The translations under genes and the position numbers were made by a program. 64,000 nucleotides of DNA, taken from Mycolicibacterium frederiksbergense (GTDB lineage: Bacteria; Actinomycetota; Actinomycetes; Mycobacteriales; Mycobacteriaceae). Location of the stretch: assembly GCF_012223425.1 (NCBI RefSeq), contig NZ_CP038799.1:1550001-1614000 (forward strand), read 5' to 3'. Within the stretch, counting starts at the first letter, position 1, and each line of letters starts with the position of its first letter. This document shows, piece after piece, positions 8,183-16,873 of the stretch. The notes under the pieces were generated by a model. It saw only the letters and a list, made by a program, of their open reading frames with translations. It made no database searches and was not told where the DNA came from.

Positions 8183-8827
8183 ATGGGCGTGCTTGAGTGC
8201 CGCAGCGAGGGAAAGGGCCCCATGGTCAGAGCACGTGGGGCAGCGCGCGACCGCGTGGTCACGGTGGCCGTCGAGTTGTTCGCCGAACACGGCGTGCAGG
8301 GCACCTCGCTGCAGATGATCGCCGACCGGATCGGCGTCGGCAAGGCCGCGGTCTATTACCAGTTCCGTTCCAAGGACGAGATTGTGCTGGCCGTGTTGCG
8401 GCCGGTGTTCGACGATGTCGCGCGACTCATCGAGGCCGCTGAATCGTTACCGCACAGCGAGTGTCGACGCGACGCCGCCATCGAGGGAGTCGTCGACCTG
8501 ATGGTCCGTCAGCGCAACGCGGCGTTCCCGTTCCGCAGGGACCGCTACATCGACCACCTCGTCGCCCGGCACCCCGAGCTTCAAGCCATCGCCGACCGCT
8601 TTCGCGCCTTGTTGCTGGGGCCCGATCACGACTACTCGACACGCGTATCGCTGGCCGTGGCCGTCACCGGAAGCTACTACTGCACCACAGTTTCGACGCT
8701 GAACGATATCGCCGCCCCGCAGCTGCGCACGGTGCTGCTCAGCTACTTCAAGCGGTGCCTGGTGCCCGCTCAGCGAGCCGGTGCCGCCAGCGGCCAGCCC
8801 ACCGAGGCCAGCCGCGACGCAACCTGA
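8183..8827 (+). CDS. TetR-family regulator divergent from mmpS/mmpL
   Basis: A 214-residue TetR-type regulator. A TTG at 8162 is in frame, but ATG 8183 has AAGGGA five to six bases upstream and is preferred. The HTH contains TSLQMIADRIGVGKAAVYYQF, nearly identical to that of the TetR at 3193-3765, while the C-terminal half differs. Divergent placement indicates local control of mmpS-mmpL, as for Rv0452-type repressors. Its 3' end overlaps the convergent DUF3349 gene by 58 bases. Confidence 0.9.
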   Translation: MGVLECRSEGKGPMVRARGAARDRVVTVAVELFAEHGVQGTSLQMIADRIGVGKAAVYYQFRSKDEIVLAVLRPVFDDVARLIEAAESLPHSECRRDAAIEGVVDLMVRQRNAAFPFRRDRYIDHLVARHPELQAIADRFRALLLGPDHDYSTRVSLAVAVTGSYYCTTVSTLNDIAAPQLRTVLLSYFKRCLVPAQRAGAASGQPTEASRDAT

Positions 8828-9084
8828 TGCAGCTCTTCGGGATTGGGCTCCTTGGCGATGATCATCTGGATGGCGCCGCTGATCTCGGCCTCGGTCACCG
8901 GCGTGTCACCGTTGCTGGACCGCAGGACCGCCTGGGCGGCCTTGACCACTTCGTCCTCGGTGAGTGAACGCTTCAGCAACGCCAGCAGCGCGAAGTAGTC
9001 CGTCTGAGGAACGCCCTCGGGGTAACCCTGGTGCAGCCAGCCGAGGACGCTGTCCAGAAAGCTCTTGTTCTCACTCATATCCAT
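8770..9084 (-). CDS. DUF3349 protein (Rv0543c-like)
   Basis: A ~104-residue soluble helical protein. The conserved start NKSFLDSVLGWLHQGYPEGV and the motif LLALLKRSLTEDEVVKAAQ identify DUF3349. Start is ATG 9082-9084 (or ATG 9078). It follows the small membrane gene and pitA, matching the recalled M. tuberculosis order Rv0545c-Rv0544c-Rv0543c. Function is unknown. The last 19 codons lie antisense to the end of the TetR gene, so one of the two C-termini may be less constrained. Confidence 0.88.
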   Translation of the reverse strand: MDMSENKSFLDSVLGWLHQGYPEGVPQTDYFALLALLKRSLTEDEVVKAAQAVLRSSNGDTPVTEAEISGAIQMIIAKEPNPEELHQVASRLASVGWPLAAPAR

Positions 9085-9088
9085 GTAC

Positions 9089-9364
9089 TCACTTCTTGGG
9101 CAGGAACGGGAAGAGGTCCACACCGGTGTGGTGAATGATCGTGGCCCTGGTGATCCAGAGCACCGCGGTCACGATCACCCAACCGACGAAGACGAACAGT
9201 GCGATACCGAGAAACTTCAACGCGGGGTTCGCAGGGGCCGCGGTGGCATCCGCGCCGTCGCCACGGGCGTAGGCCACCAGTCCGAGCGCGAACACGGCGG
9301 GCAGACCCGCTCCGAGCAACAGGCCGATACCCAGCACCTTCAGAATGCTCTCCATGTACACCAT
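9089..9364 (-). CDS. Small membrane protein (Rv0544c-like)
   Basis: 91 residues with two hydrophobic segments, one near residues 5-32 and one at 49-71 (FLGIALFVFVGWVIVTAVLW). The ATG at 9364 is preceded by AAGGA at suitable spacing. It lies between pitA and the DUF3349 gene with short gaps, so the three are probably co-transcribed. No function is assigned. A link to phosphate uptake is suggested only by position. Confidence 0.85.
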   Translation of the reverse strand: MVYMESILKVLGIGLLLGAGLPAVFALGLVAYARGDGADATAAPANPALKFLGIALFVFVGWVIVTAVLWITRATIIHHTGVDLFPFLPKK

Positions 9365-9387
9365 CAGAATTCCTTAGCTTGTTGCGG

Positions 9388-10635
9388 TCAGACCGATGCG
9401 GCGGGCTTGCTGTCCGAACCGATTTCGCGTAGCTCGGCCGGAACGACGGAGTTGGTCGACGCATCCCAGTCGGCGTTGACATTGCTGTGGTCGACCTTCT
9501 GCTGCTGGGCGCGCCACCACATGTAGGCGGACAGCCCGACGAGGAGCAGGAAGATCAGCCCATCGCCGACCAGGTCGGAGCCGGTCAGCGACTTCACCCC
9601 GTTGGACAGCCAGTACGACAGTGCGCCGACCAGCCCGGCGGCGGGCAGCGTGACCAGCCAGGCGACGGCCATCCGTCCCGCGACCGCCCAACGGACCTCG
9701 GCGCCGGGCTTACCCACACCGCTACCGAGGATCGACCCGGTGGCCACGTGCGTGGTCGACAACGCCATACCGGCGGCGCTGGAGCTCAGAATGATTGCCG
9801 CAGAGGAGGCCTCGGCGGCGAAACCCTGAGGTGACTCGATCTCCACCAGGCCCTTGCCCAGCGTGCGGATGACCCGCCAGCCGCCCAGGTAGGTGCCGAG
9901 GCCGATGGCGACCGCACAGCTGAAGATGATCCAGAACGGAAGGCCCTGCTCCTTGACATCACCGGTCAGGTGCCCGGTGGTGATGAGGGCGAGCGCGATG
10001 ACACCCATGGTCTTCTGCGCATCGTTGGTGCCGTGCGCCAGCGCGACCAGCGAGGCCGTGGCGATCTGCCCCCAGCGGAAGCCCTCCCGGCGCTGCTTCT
10101 CGGCAACCTTGCGGGTGAGCCGGTAGACCATCCAGGTGCCGCAGCAGGCGACCAGACCGGCGATGACGGGTGCGGCGACCGCGGGGATCAACACCTTCTG
10201 GGTAACCCCGGACCAGTTGACGCCCGCGGTGCCCAGCGCGGCCAGGCCGGCGCCGATGAGCCCACCGAAAAGCGCGTGCGAGGAACTCGACGGGATGCCG
10301 AACAGCCAGGTCAGCAGGTTCCACAGAATTCCGCCGATCAGACCGGCGAAGATGATGGTCAGGCCCGTCGAAGCATCGATACCCGGCAACAGCGAACCGG
10401 TGCTGGAGTCCTGCACCTTCAGCACCGAGGTGGTGACCGTGACGGCCACCTCGACCGAGAGGAAGGCACCCACCAGGTTCAGCACGCCCGCCAGCACCAC
10501 CGCGGTCTTCGGCTTGAGCGCCCCGGTCGCGATGGAGGTCGCCATCGCGTTGCCGGTGTCGTGGAAGCCGTTGGTGAAGTCGAATGCCAGTGCTGTGGCA
10601 ATCAGCAACACCAGAATGATCAGCTCAGCGCTCAT
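9388..10635 (-). CDS. pitA: Low-affinity inorganic phosphate transporter, Pit family
   Basis: 415 residues and about ten membrane segments. It has the two inverted Pit signatures: ALAFDFTNGFHDTGNAMAT near the N-terminus, and ALAHGTNDAQKTMGV plus ALSTTHVATGSILGSG in the second half. It carries out metal-phosphate/H+ symport. The frame extends upstream, but ATG 10635 (MSAELIILVLL) is the natural start. A phoU gene lies 4 kb away and senX3-regX3 at the other end of the window. Confidence 0.95.
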   Translation of the reverse strand: MSAELIILVLLIATALAFDFTNGFHDTGNAMATSIATGALKPKTAVVLAGVLNLVGAFLSVEVAVTVTTSVLKVQDSSTGSLLPGIDASTGLTIIFAGLIGGILWNLLTWLFGIPSSSSHALFGGLIGAGLAALGTAGVNWSGVTQKVLIPAVAAPVIAGLVACCGTWMVYRLTRKVAEKQRREGFRWGQIATASLVALAHGTNDAQKTMGVIALALITTGHLTGDVKEQGLPFWIIFSCAVAIGLGTYLGGWRVIRTLGKGLVEIESPQGFAAEASSAAIILSSSAAGMALSTTHVATGSILGSGVGKPGAEVRWAVAGRMAVAWLVTLPAAGLVGALSYWLSNGVKSLTGSDLVGDGLIFLLLVGLSAYMWWRAQQQKVDHSNVNADWDASTNSVVPAELREIGSDSKPAASV

Positions 10636-10922
10636 GCCGCAATTCTGAGACACCTCACAGCATTTCGCGTACTTTCCCCCAAGTCGGGAGTCGTCTCTCA
10701 CCTGCGGGTTTGGGGTGGAGCCCGAAGTTGTTCTTCCAGCGTTCATGGTCGCGCCGGCCCGCGTTGGAGATTGTCGGCAACATCGGCGCAGGTGACACCC
10801 ATCTGGCAGGCTGGCGCAGTGAACGCAATGCTGGCGGAAGACGCCGCACGGGTGCGGGCCCGGCTGTCCACCCCGGGCCGGCGCCTCGATGACCCGAGAC
10901 AACAGGATCCGGAGGGCCCGGC
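10636..10922. other. Intergenic region between pitA and menE
   Basis: 287 bp separating divergent genes and presumably holding both promoters. A GTG-initiated ORF (10819-10935) is present in another frame but has no family resemblance. GGAGGG at 10911-10916 is a strong ribosome site for menE. I see no RNA gene. Confidence 0.6.
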
Positions 10923-12065
10923 ATCACCGTCCTGAGCACTCTCCCCGTCGGCACCGGCGCCGCGGCCCTGGCAATACTGCCGGATCTGGAGACCGCACTC
11001 GCCGGGGGCGGGGCCCGTCTGCCGGTGCCGGCCACCGATACCCGCCAGCGCGACCTGCTGACCGCCACGCTGCGCGCCGGCGAACTCATCGACGACGATA
11101 TCGCGGTCGTCGTGTCGACCTCGGGCACCACCGGAATCCCCAAGGGCGCCATGCTTTCCGCTGCCGCGCTGACCTGCAGTGCCACCGCGACCCACCGGCG
11201 CCTCGGCGGTACGGGCCGTTGGTTGCTGGCACTGCCCGCCTATCACGTGGCCGGCCTGCAGGTCCTGGTGCGCAGTGTCGTCGGCGGTAGCGCGCCCGTC
11301 GCACTGGGCGCGAGTTTCGAGCCCGCCGACCTGGTCGCCGCGGTGGCCGCAATGGGAACCGGGCGGCGGTACACCTCGCTGGTGTCCAATCAGCTCGACA
11401 AGGCGCTGGCCGACCCATCGGCCGCCGCGGCGCTGGCCGAACTCGACGCCGTCCTGATCGGCGGTGGCCCGATGCCGGCGGGGGTGCGCGAGAAGGCCGC
11501 GGCCGCTGGGGTTCGTGTGGTGCGGACCTACGGGATGAGTGAGACCTGCGGTGGTTGTGTGTACGACGGTGTGCCACTGGACGGCGTGCAGATACGCCTC
11601 GACGCGGGGCGGGTGTCCCTCGGCGGGCCGGTGCTGGCGTCCGGGTACCGCAATCCGGCCGACCCCGACCCGTTCGCCGAGCCGGGCTGGTTCCGCACCG
11701 ATGACCTTGGTGCGGTGGATGATTCGGGTGTACTGAGCATCCTGGGCCGTGCCGACGACGCCGTCAGCACCGGCGGGCTGACTGTGCTGCCCCAGCTGGT
11801 GGAGAACGCGCTGGCAGGCCACCCCGCCGTCGCCGAGTGCGCGGTGTTCGGGGTGCCCGATGCCCGCCTCGGACAGCGCGTCGTCGCGGCGGTCGTGCTG
11901 GCGGCCGGGCAGCGCGAACCGACGCTCGCCGAGCTGCGGGCCCATGTCGGCAGGACCCTCGACCCCACCGCCGCACCGCGGCAGCTGCACTTCGTCGATG
12001 AACTCCCCCGGCGGGGCATCGGCAAGCTGGACAGGCGGGCACTGATCCAACGATTCGGGGCATGA
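10923..12065 (+). CDS. menE: o-Succinylbenzoate-CoA ligase, menaquinone synthesis
   Basis: An acyl-CoA synthetase of the short mycobacterial MenE type. It has the AMP-binding motif STSGTTGIPKGAML, TYGMSETCGGCVYDG, FRTDDLG and the C-terminal lysine region RRGIGKLDRRAL. It activates o-succinylbenzoate on the way to menaquinone. The start is awkward: the first standard start codon is GTG 11025, but family-like sequence (TLPVGTGAAALAILPDL) continues upstream. A perfect GGAGGG lies six bases before ATC at 10923. I therefore extend the gene to that ATC as a possible non-standard start. A conservative call is 11025-12065. The stop overlaps the next gene's ATG. Confidence 0.85.
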   Translation: MTVLSTLPVGTGAAALAILPDLETALAGGGARLPVPATDTRQRDLLTATLRAGELIDDDIAVVVSTSGTTGIPKGAMLSAAALTCSATATHRRLGGTGRWLLALPAYHVAGLQVLVRSVVGGSAPVALGASFEPADLVAAVAAMGTGRRYTSLVSNQLDKALADPSAAAALAELDAVLIGGGPMPAGVREKAAAAGVRVVRTYGMSETCGGCVYDGVPLDGVQIRLDAGRVSLGGPVLASGYRNPADPDPFAEPGWFRTDDLGAVDDSGVLSILGRADDAVSTGGLTVLPQLVENALAGHPAVAECAVFGVPDARLGQRVVAAVVLAAGQREPTLAELRAHVGRTLDPTAAPRQLHFVDELPRRGIGKLDRRALIQRFGA

Positions 12066-12697
12066 TGGATCGGGTGAGCACCGAACCAGTCGAGATCACG
12101 TCGGTTGACGCCCTGCGAGAGATCGTCGGCCATCCCGCACCTGCGGTGGCCAACAAGGTGGGCGACCGCCTGCTCGATGTACACCGGCAATGGGTGGCCA
12201 ACTCGCCGCTGTGCTTCGTGGCCACCACCGACACCGACGGCCGGGTGGACGTCTCCCCCAAGGGCGATCCGCCCGGATTCGTGCACATCATCGATGACAC
12301 CACCATCGCCATCCCGGAGCGCCCCGGCAACAAACGGGTGGACGGCTATCTCAACGTGCTGACCAATCCGCACGTCGGCACGATCTTCGTCATACCGGGT
12401 CGCGGGGATACCGTGCGGATCAATGGCCGGGCCCGAATCCTTTCCGACGCCGACTATTTCGACGATCTCGCGGTGCAGGGAAAGCGGCCCATCCTGGCAC
12501 TGGAAGTGCACGTCGACGAGGTGTTCTTCCACTGCTCGAAGGCGTTCCTGCGCTCGGACGCCTGGAAGCCCGAGACCTGGACGCCGGATTCGGTGCCGAG
12601 CACCGCGGCGTTGGCCAAGTCGTTCAAGGCCGAGCAGAGCATGGCAGAACTCGAGGCGTACTACAGCGAAGAGAACTACCGCAAGATGCTCTACTGA
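12062..12697 (+). CDS. Pyridoxamine 5'-phosphate oxidase-fold FMN-binding protein
   Basis: A 211-residue split-barrel flavoprotein of the DR2398/MSMEG_1021-like PPOX group. Visible blocks are LCFVATTDTDGRVDVSPKG, IAIPERPGNKRVDGYLNVL and VGTIFVIPGRGDTVRING. ATG 12062 overlaps the menE stop (ATGA), so translation is coupled. Members bind FMN or F420 and reduce small molecules, and the substrate is unknown. Its 3' end overlaps the convergent GNAT gene by 7 bases. Confidence 0.88.
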   Translation: MMDRVSTEPVEITSVDALREIVGHPAPAVANKVGDRLLDVHRQWVANSPLCFVATTDTDGRVDVSPKGDPPGFVHIIDDTTIAIPERPGNKRVDGYLNVLTNPHVGTIFVIPGRGDTVRINGRARILSDADYFDDLAVQGKRPILALEVHVDEVFFHCSKAFLRSDAWKPETWTPDSVPSTAALAKSFKAEQSMAELEAYYSEENYRKMLY

Positions 12698-13521
12698 TCG
12701 CCCTTGACGAAGACGGCCCGGGTGTAGAGCAGGTGGAAGCCGCGTCGTTGCACATTGCGCTGCGACAGCGACCCGGGCGCCGTGGTGACCACGGCGATAT
12801 CGGCGCCGGCGTGGACGGCATCGCGCAGGCGGGCGGCGAGCAGTGCGGCCTGAACGCCACGACGGCGGTGGTCCGGCGCGGTGGCCGCGCCGGTCAGCTG
12901 CGCCACACCATCGGTGACGCGCATGCTCCCGCCGCCGGCGATAGGCCCATCGACCACCGCCACATAGGGGGTCACGCCGGCCTCCGCGAAATCACGTTCG
13001 GCGCGGTCCACCACCTCACGCGGGAACTCTTCGGGGCTGGGAACCCCTTCGCCGTCCGGGTGCGCGAACCCCTCCACCACCACGTCGACCCAGGCGTCGA
13101 GTTCGTGTTCGGAAGCCGGACGCACCTCGATACCCTCCGGCACCGGTTCGGGTGTGTCGCCCAGGGCGCGCCCGAGTACGTCCTCGAAGGCCACCACCCG
13201 ATAGCCGCGGGCACCGAGCAGTTCGGCGATCCGCGGATCGGCGAGGGTGCTCAGTTCGATCGGGGTCGGTGACCCGTGATCGGCGTAGGCGCGCTCGACC
13301 GCGCGGATATCCGCCTCGGTGGGCACTCCCGCGAATCCCAGTCCCACCACCTTGTTGAACGGCGCGCCCGGCCCTGCGTAGGCGGCCACCCCGCGGGCCA
13401 GCGGCAGCGCGAACCCGTCCGCGCCGCGCCGGCCGGCCGCAGCGACCGCCGCGCCGATGAGCGCAGCTTCGGCGTGCTCGATGCGCCGGCCCAGCTCGAT
13501 ACCGCAGAACAGGATGCTCAC
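12691..13521 (-). CDS. GNAT-family N-acetyltransferase
   Basis: About 276 residues, with GTG 13521 as likely start (VSILFCGIELGRRIEHAE). The C-terminal half is a GNAT fold with the acetyl-CoA pyrophosphate loop in APDHRRRGVQAALLAARL. The N-terminal half is a related, degenerate domain. The acceptor is unknown. It is followed upstream by the azlCD pair on the same strand with only 14 bases between. Confidence 0.85.
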   Translation of the reverse strand: MSILFCGIELGRRIEHAEAALIGAAVAAAGRRGADGFALPLARGVAAYAGPGAPFNKVVGLGFAGVPTEADIRAVERAYADHGSPTPIELSTLADPRIAELLGARGYRVVAFEDVLGRALGDTPEPVPEGIEVRPASEHELDAWVDVVVEGFAHPDGEGVPSPEEFPREVVDRAERDFAEAGVTPYVAVVDGPIAGGGSMRVTDGVAQLTGAATAPDHRRRGVQAALLAARLRDAVHAGADIAVVTTAPGSLSQRNVQRRGFHLLYTRAVFVKGDQ

Positions 13522-13535
13522 GGCGGGACACTTTG

Positions 13536-13859
13536 TCACCACAGCGACATCAGCGCCACATAAATTCCGGTGCCGACAAAGATGGACAGCAGCGCGTGCC
13601 GCCGCCACACCTGCAGGCTCACCGTCACCAGCACCGCGATGACCAGCCAGAGTTGTTGGCGTCCAGCCGCTTCGGGAACATCTCGAACGGTGTAGAGCGC
13701 CAGCATGACCATCACCCCCAACGGCATGTGCAGGCTCAGGTACCGGACCACGGTGCTGTGGCGCATCGGCGCCAGCACCACGAACGGCAAAGCCCGCAGC
13801 GCCCAGGTGACCGCGGCGCTGACCGCGACCAGCAGCGTGATGTAGCCGGTGTCAGGCAT
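13536..13859 (-). CDS. AzlD-family branched-chain amino acid exporter small subunit
   Basis: 107 residues with about four membrane segments, typical of AzlD (ALRALPFVVLAPMRHSTVVRYL). The start overlaps the azlC stop by 8 bases. It forms a two-component exporter (BrnFE/AzlCD type) with the upstream protein, probably for branched-chain amino acids or methionine. Confidence 0.88.
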   Translation of the reverse strand: MPDTGYITLLVAVSAAVTWALRALPFVVLAPMRHSTVVRYLSLHMPLGVMVMLALYTVRDVPEAAGRQQLWLVIAVLVTVSLQVWRRHALLSIFVGTGIYVALMSLW

Positions 13860-14508
13860 CGGCGATCCGGTACCGGGCCAGCAACAGCACGGTGAACGTC
13901 GCGAAGGCCCACACCAACAACTGCCCGGGCGCCACCAGCCAGGCGACGATGGCGCAGCTCACCGCCAGCAGCGCGGTCAACCGGTCCGGGTGCTGGCGGT
14001 AGGCATCGATGGCCAGCACGATGAACAGCGCGGTGAGCGCGAACTCAAGACCGTGCAGCCGCTCGATCGGCAGTGCCGCGCCGAGCAGGCCGCCCAGGCC
14101 CGCCGACACCGTCCAGGTCAGGTGCAGGCCCGCCTGCATGGTCAGGATCTGGCGGGAGGTCCAGTCCCTGGCGGCGGGACTGACACCGACCGCGTAGGCC
14201 TCATCGGAGATGACGTAGGTGCTGTAGAGCTTGCCGGGCAGCCCGGCAACCCGGTGCAGCGGAAAGGACAACGCGTAGAACACGTGCCGGGAATTCACGA
14301 TCAACGTCGTCAACGCGACCGTCGCGACCGGCGAGCCGGCCGCGGCCAGCCCGACCATCAGGAACTCCAGCGAACCGGCGTAGATCACGGCCGCGAACAC
14401 CGGCGCCCACCACCAGGCCAAACCGGCGTGCACCACCAGGAATCCCAGCGCCATGCCCAGCGGGAGAAACGCCAGGCCGATCGGGGCCGCCAGCCGGAGA
14501 ACGGACAT
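13852..14508 (-). CDS. AzlC-family amino acid exporter large subunit
   Basis: 218 residues with seven to eight hydrophobic segments. The AzlC signature region YAGSLEFLMVGLAAAGSPVA is followed by LIVNSRHVFYALSF and STYVISDEAYAV. It probably exports branched-chain amino acids with AzlD. It diverges from phoU (43-bp gap), so both promoters overlap there. Confidence 0.9.
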   Translation of the reverse strand: MSVLRLAAPIGLAFLPLGMALGFLVVHAGLAWWWAPVFAAVIYAGSLEFLMVGLAAAGSPVATVALTTLIVNSRHVFYALSFPLHRVAGLPGKLYSTYVISDEAYAVGVSPAARDWTSRQILTMQAGLHLTWTVSAGLGGLLGAALPIERLHGLEFALTALFIVLAIDAYRQHPDRLTALLAVSCAIVAWLVAPGQLLVWAFATFTVLLLARYRIADA

Positions 14509-14551
14509 CCGGACAGTTTGGCAGCGCCGTCAACGGGTTATCCCGGATGCC

Positions 14552-15214
14552 ATGAGGACTGAATTCCACGCGCAACTCGACCGGCTCACCGCCGAGCTCG
14601 GTGAGATGTGTGGAATCGCCGCCGACACCGCCGCCGAAGCCACCACGGCCGTGCTCGTCGGCGACGTAGCCGCGGCCCGGCGCGTTCGCAACCACCTGAG
14701 CAGCCTCGACGAGCTCAACGCACAGGTGGACCGGCGCGCCTTTTCGCTGTTGGCTCGGCACGCCCCGGTGGCCCACGACCTTCGTCTCGTCATGACCGCC
14801 TTCGCCATCGCGGCCAACGCCGACCGGATGGGCGCGCTGGCCACCAACATCGCCGGAATCGGCACCCGCGGGCGCACCGGTGTCGCCGTGCCGGCGACGG
14901 CACTGGGCTTGTTCGCGGACATGGGCCGCCACGCCGTCGATCTCGCCGAGCGGGCCCAGCGCGCGGTGATCGCCGGCGATACCGGCGAGGCCGCCCGCAT
15001 CCAGCAGGGCGATGAAGCGATGAACGACTTGAACCGGCAACTGCTCGGCGCGGTGCTGAACGATCGCTGGTCCGACGGGGTGGCGGCGGCCACCGATGTG
15101 GCGCTGCTCGGCCGTTTCTACGAGCGTTTCGCCGACCACGCCGTGGACATTGCCCGGAAGGTGATTTTCCAGGTGTCCGGAAGGACCCCGGAAGTCGGTC
15201 AGATACCGATCTGA
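14552..15214 (+). CDS. phoU: Phosphate signalling protein PhoU
   Basis: 220 residues made of two PhoU three-helix bundles with E/DxxxD metal-binding motifs. Recognisable blocks are MRTEFHAQLDRLTAELGEM, HAPVAHDLRLVMTAFAIAANADRMG and FYERFADHAVDIARKVIF. ATG 14552 gives the standard length. PhoU couples phosphate uptake systems (Pst or Pit) to the phosphate-sensing histidine kinase. It is not next to a pst operon here, but pitA lies 4 kb away and senX3-regX3 is in the same window. Confidence 0.93.
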   Translation: MRTEFHAQLDRLTAELGEMCGIAADTAAEATTAVLVGDVAAARRVRNHLSSLDELNAQVDRRAFSLLARHAPVAHDLRLVMTAFAIAANADRMGALATNIAGIGTRGRTGVAVPATALGLFADMGRHAVDLAERAQRAVIAGDTGEAARIQQGDEAMNDLNRQLLGAVLNDRWSDGVAAATDVALLGRFYERFADHAVDIARKVIFQVSGRTPEVGQIPI

Positions 15215-15341
15215 TCAGCGATTCCGACGCCACAACTAGGTCACAGAATTGGCACAGATGTTAATAGAGTGAATATTGTCAACGATGATGGGCATTGAAG
15301 GGGGCACGTAGCCGACCAGACACCCTCGAGGAGAACACGTA

Positions 15342-16046
15342 ATGGCCGCCCGAAGACTGGCCGTGCTCACTGCTGGGCTGGTGCTTGCCCTGAGCCCGCT
15401 CACCGCACCCATCGCATCGGCGGCACCGGAATGCTCCGATATCGAAGTCGTCTTCGCGCGCGGCACCGATGAGCCGCCCGGTATCGGCAAGGTCGGCAAG
15501 GCGTTCGTCGACACCCTGCGCCCCATGGTCAAGGGCTCCTCGGTCAAGACCTACGCGGTCAAATATCCGGCGACCTGGGACTTCATGAAGGCCGCGATCG
15601 GGGCCAACGATATGAGCAAGCGTATCCAGACCATCGTCGCGCAATGCCCGAAGACCAAGATTGTGCTGGGCGGATACTCGCAGGGTGCCGCCGTGGTGGA
15701 CGTCGTCGCCACCGCACCCATCGCCGGCCTCGGCTACACCGCGCCGCTGCCGGCGGCAGCCGTCCCGCACATCGCCTCGGTGGTGGTGTTCGGCAACCCG
15801 TCGGCCCGCATCGGTAACCCGCTGACCCGGATGAGCACGGTCTTCGGGTCACGCACCGCTGACCTGTGCGCACCCGCCGACCCCATCTGCTCACTGGGCC
15901 GAGACTGGGACGCCCACGTCCAGTATCAGGAGTCCGGTCTGGTCAAGCTCGGTGCGGAATGGACGGCCAAGCTGATCAAGGCGGCGGACAAGAAACCCGA
16001 GACCACCAAACCCGTTCAGAGCACGTCAGCGTCCACGCCACGTTGA
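15342..16046 (+). CDS. Secreted cutinase-family serine esterase (Culp)
   Basis: 234 residues with a Sec signal peptide ending [10 protein letters not shown]. The alpha/beta hydrolase core has nucleophile Ser in [11 protein letters not shown]. The family's Asp lies in DPICSLG and the His in WDAHVQYQ. Cysteines near the N-terminus, after the nucleophile and at [10 protein letters not shown] suit the two cutinase disulfides. Mycobacterial Culps hydrolyse lipids or short esters outside the cell. The C-terminal [14 protein letters not shown] tail is extra. The 3' end overlaps the convergent cyclase gene by 21 bases. Confidence 0.93.
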   Translation: MAARRLAVLTAGLVLALSPLTAPIASAAPECSDIEVVFARGTDEPPGIGKVGKAFVDTLRPMVKGSSVKTYAVKYPATWDFMKAAIGANDMSKRIQTIVAQCPKTKIVLGGYSQGAAVVDVVATAPIAGLGYTAPLPAAAVPHIASVVVFGNPSARIGNPLTRMSTVFGSRTADLCAPADPICSLGRDWDAHVQYQESGLVKLGAEWTAKLIKAADKKPETTKPVQSTSASTPR

Positions 16047-16856
16047 CCCGTCCACCGGGTAGAGCACATGGGTGCCCCGCAGCCCCTTGAGTTCGACCTC
16101 ACGCGGGGCGCCGAGCAGGATGTCGTCGAGACCGGCGACGGCCTCGCCCACCGGTGCGCTGAGCAGGATCTCGCCGCCGTCGGCCTGACCGGCCACCCGG
16201 GCCGCCATGGCGACATCCAACCCGAACAGGTCCTCGCCGCGGCGCACCGAGGTGCCCATGTGCACTCCGATGCGCACCTTGATGGACTCCCAGCGCTGCG
16301 GGTTGTCCTCCAACGCGGCCTGCACGTCCGCACTGCAACGCACCGCGTTCTCCGGGTCGGCGAAGGCCATCATGAAACCGTCGCCCTGGTTCTTCACCAC
16401 ATGGCCGCCGTGCTTACCGACCAGGGATTCGATCAGCTTGTTGTGCTTGCCCAGCACCCGCACCCAGGCCCGGTCCCCCATCGACTCGTTGAACTCCGTG
16501 GAGCCCTCGATATCGGAGAACACGATGACCACCCGGCCGTCCGCGGTGAGCCGGGCCAGGTCGGGCCGTTCGATCTGGGCCCAGCCCGCGAGGTCTTCGA
16601 TCGAGTTGCGCACGGTGGCACCGAGCCCCTTGTTGATCAGCATGTCCGCGGTCTGGAACACCGTCTTGAGCGCCAACGGGGCGACGCCACGGCGACGTCG
16701 CCGGCGCTGAACGTCCTGCTCGGCCAGCATCCGGCTGAGTTCGCGGCGGACGTTGCCGAGTTGGCGGCGCGCGACGAGGAACAGCACCAGGAAGGTGATC
16801 AGTCCCGCGAGCAGAAGCCCGGCGGCGCCCAACAGGATGAGTTCGGTGCCGGCCAC
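16026..16856 (-). CDS. Membrane-anchored class III adenylate/guanylate cyclase
   Basis: 276 residues: one N-terminal membrane helix (about 5-29), a basic linker with RRRRRR, then a class III catalytic domain. Metal-binding Asp residues are in [12 protein letters not shown] and [11 protein letters not shown], and [19 protein letters not shown] follows. It is expected to make cAMP (or cGMP) at the membrane. No HAMP or sensor domain is evident. It probably acts as a homodimer because each active site needs residues from both chains. Confidence 0.9.
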   Translation of the reverse strand: MAGTELILLGAAGLLLAGLITFLVLFLVARRQLGNVRRELSRMLAEQDVQRRRRRRGVAPLALKTVFQTADMLINKGLGATVRNSIEDLAGWAQIERPDLARLTADGRVVIVFSDIEGSTEFNESMGDRAWVRVLGKHNKLIESLVGKHGGHVVKNQGDGFMMAFADPENAVRCSADVQAALEDNPQRWESIKVRIGVHMGTSVRRGEDLFGLDVAMAARVAGQADGGEILLSAPVGEAVAGLDDILLGAPREVELKGLRGTHVLYPVDGSTWRGR

Positions 16857-16873
16857 CCGCCGAGTATGACGGC

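Noticed and set aside
10819..10935. GTG ORF upstream of menE as its missing N-terminus
   Set aside because: It is in another frame and ends before the family-like sequence; a frameshift is not needed to explain menE.
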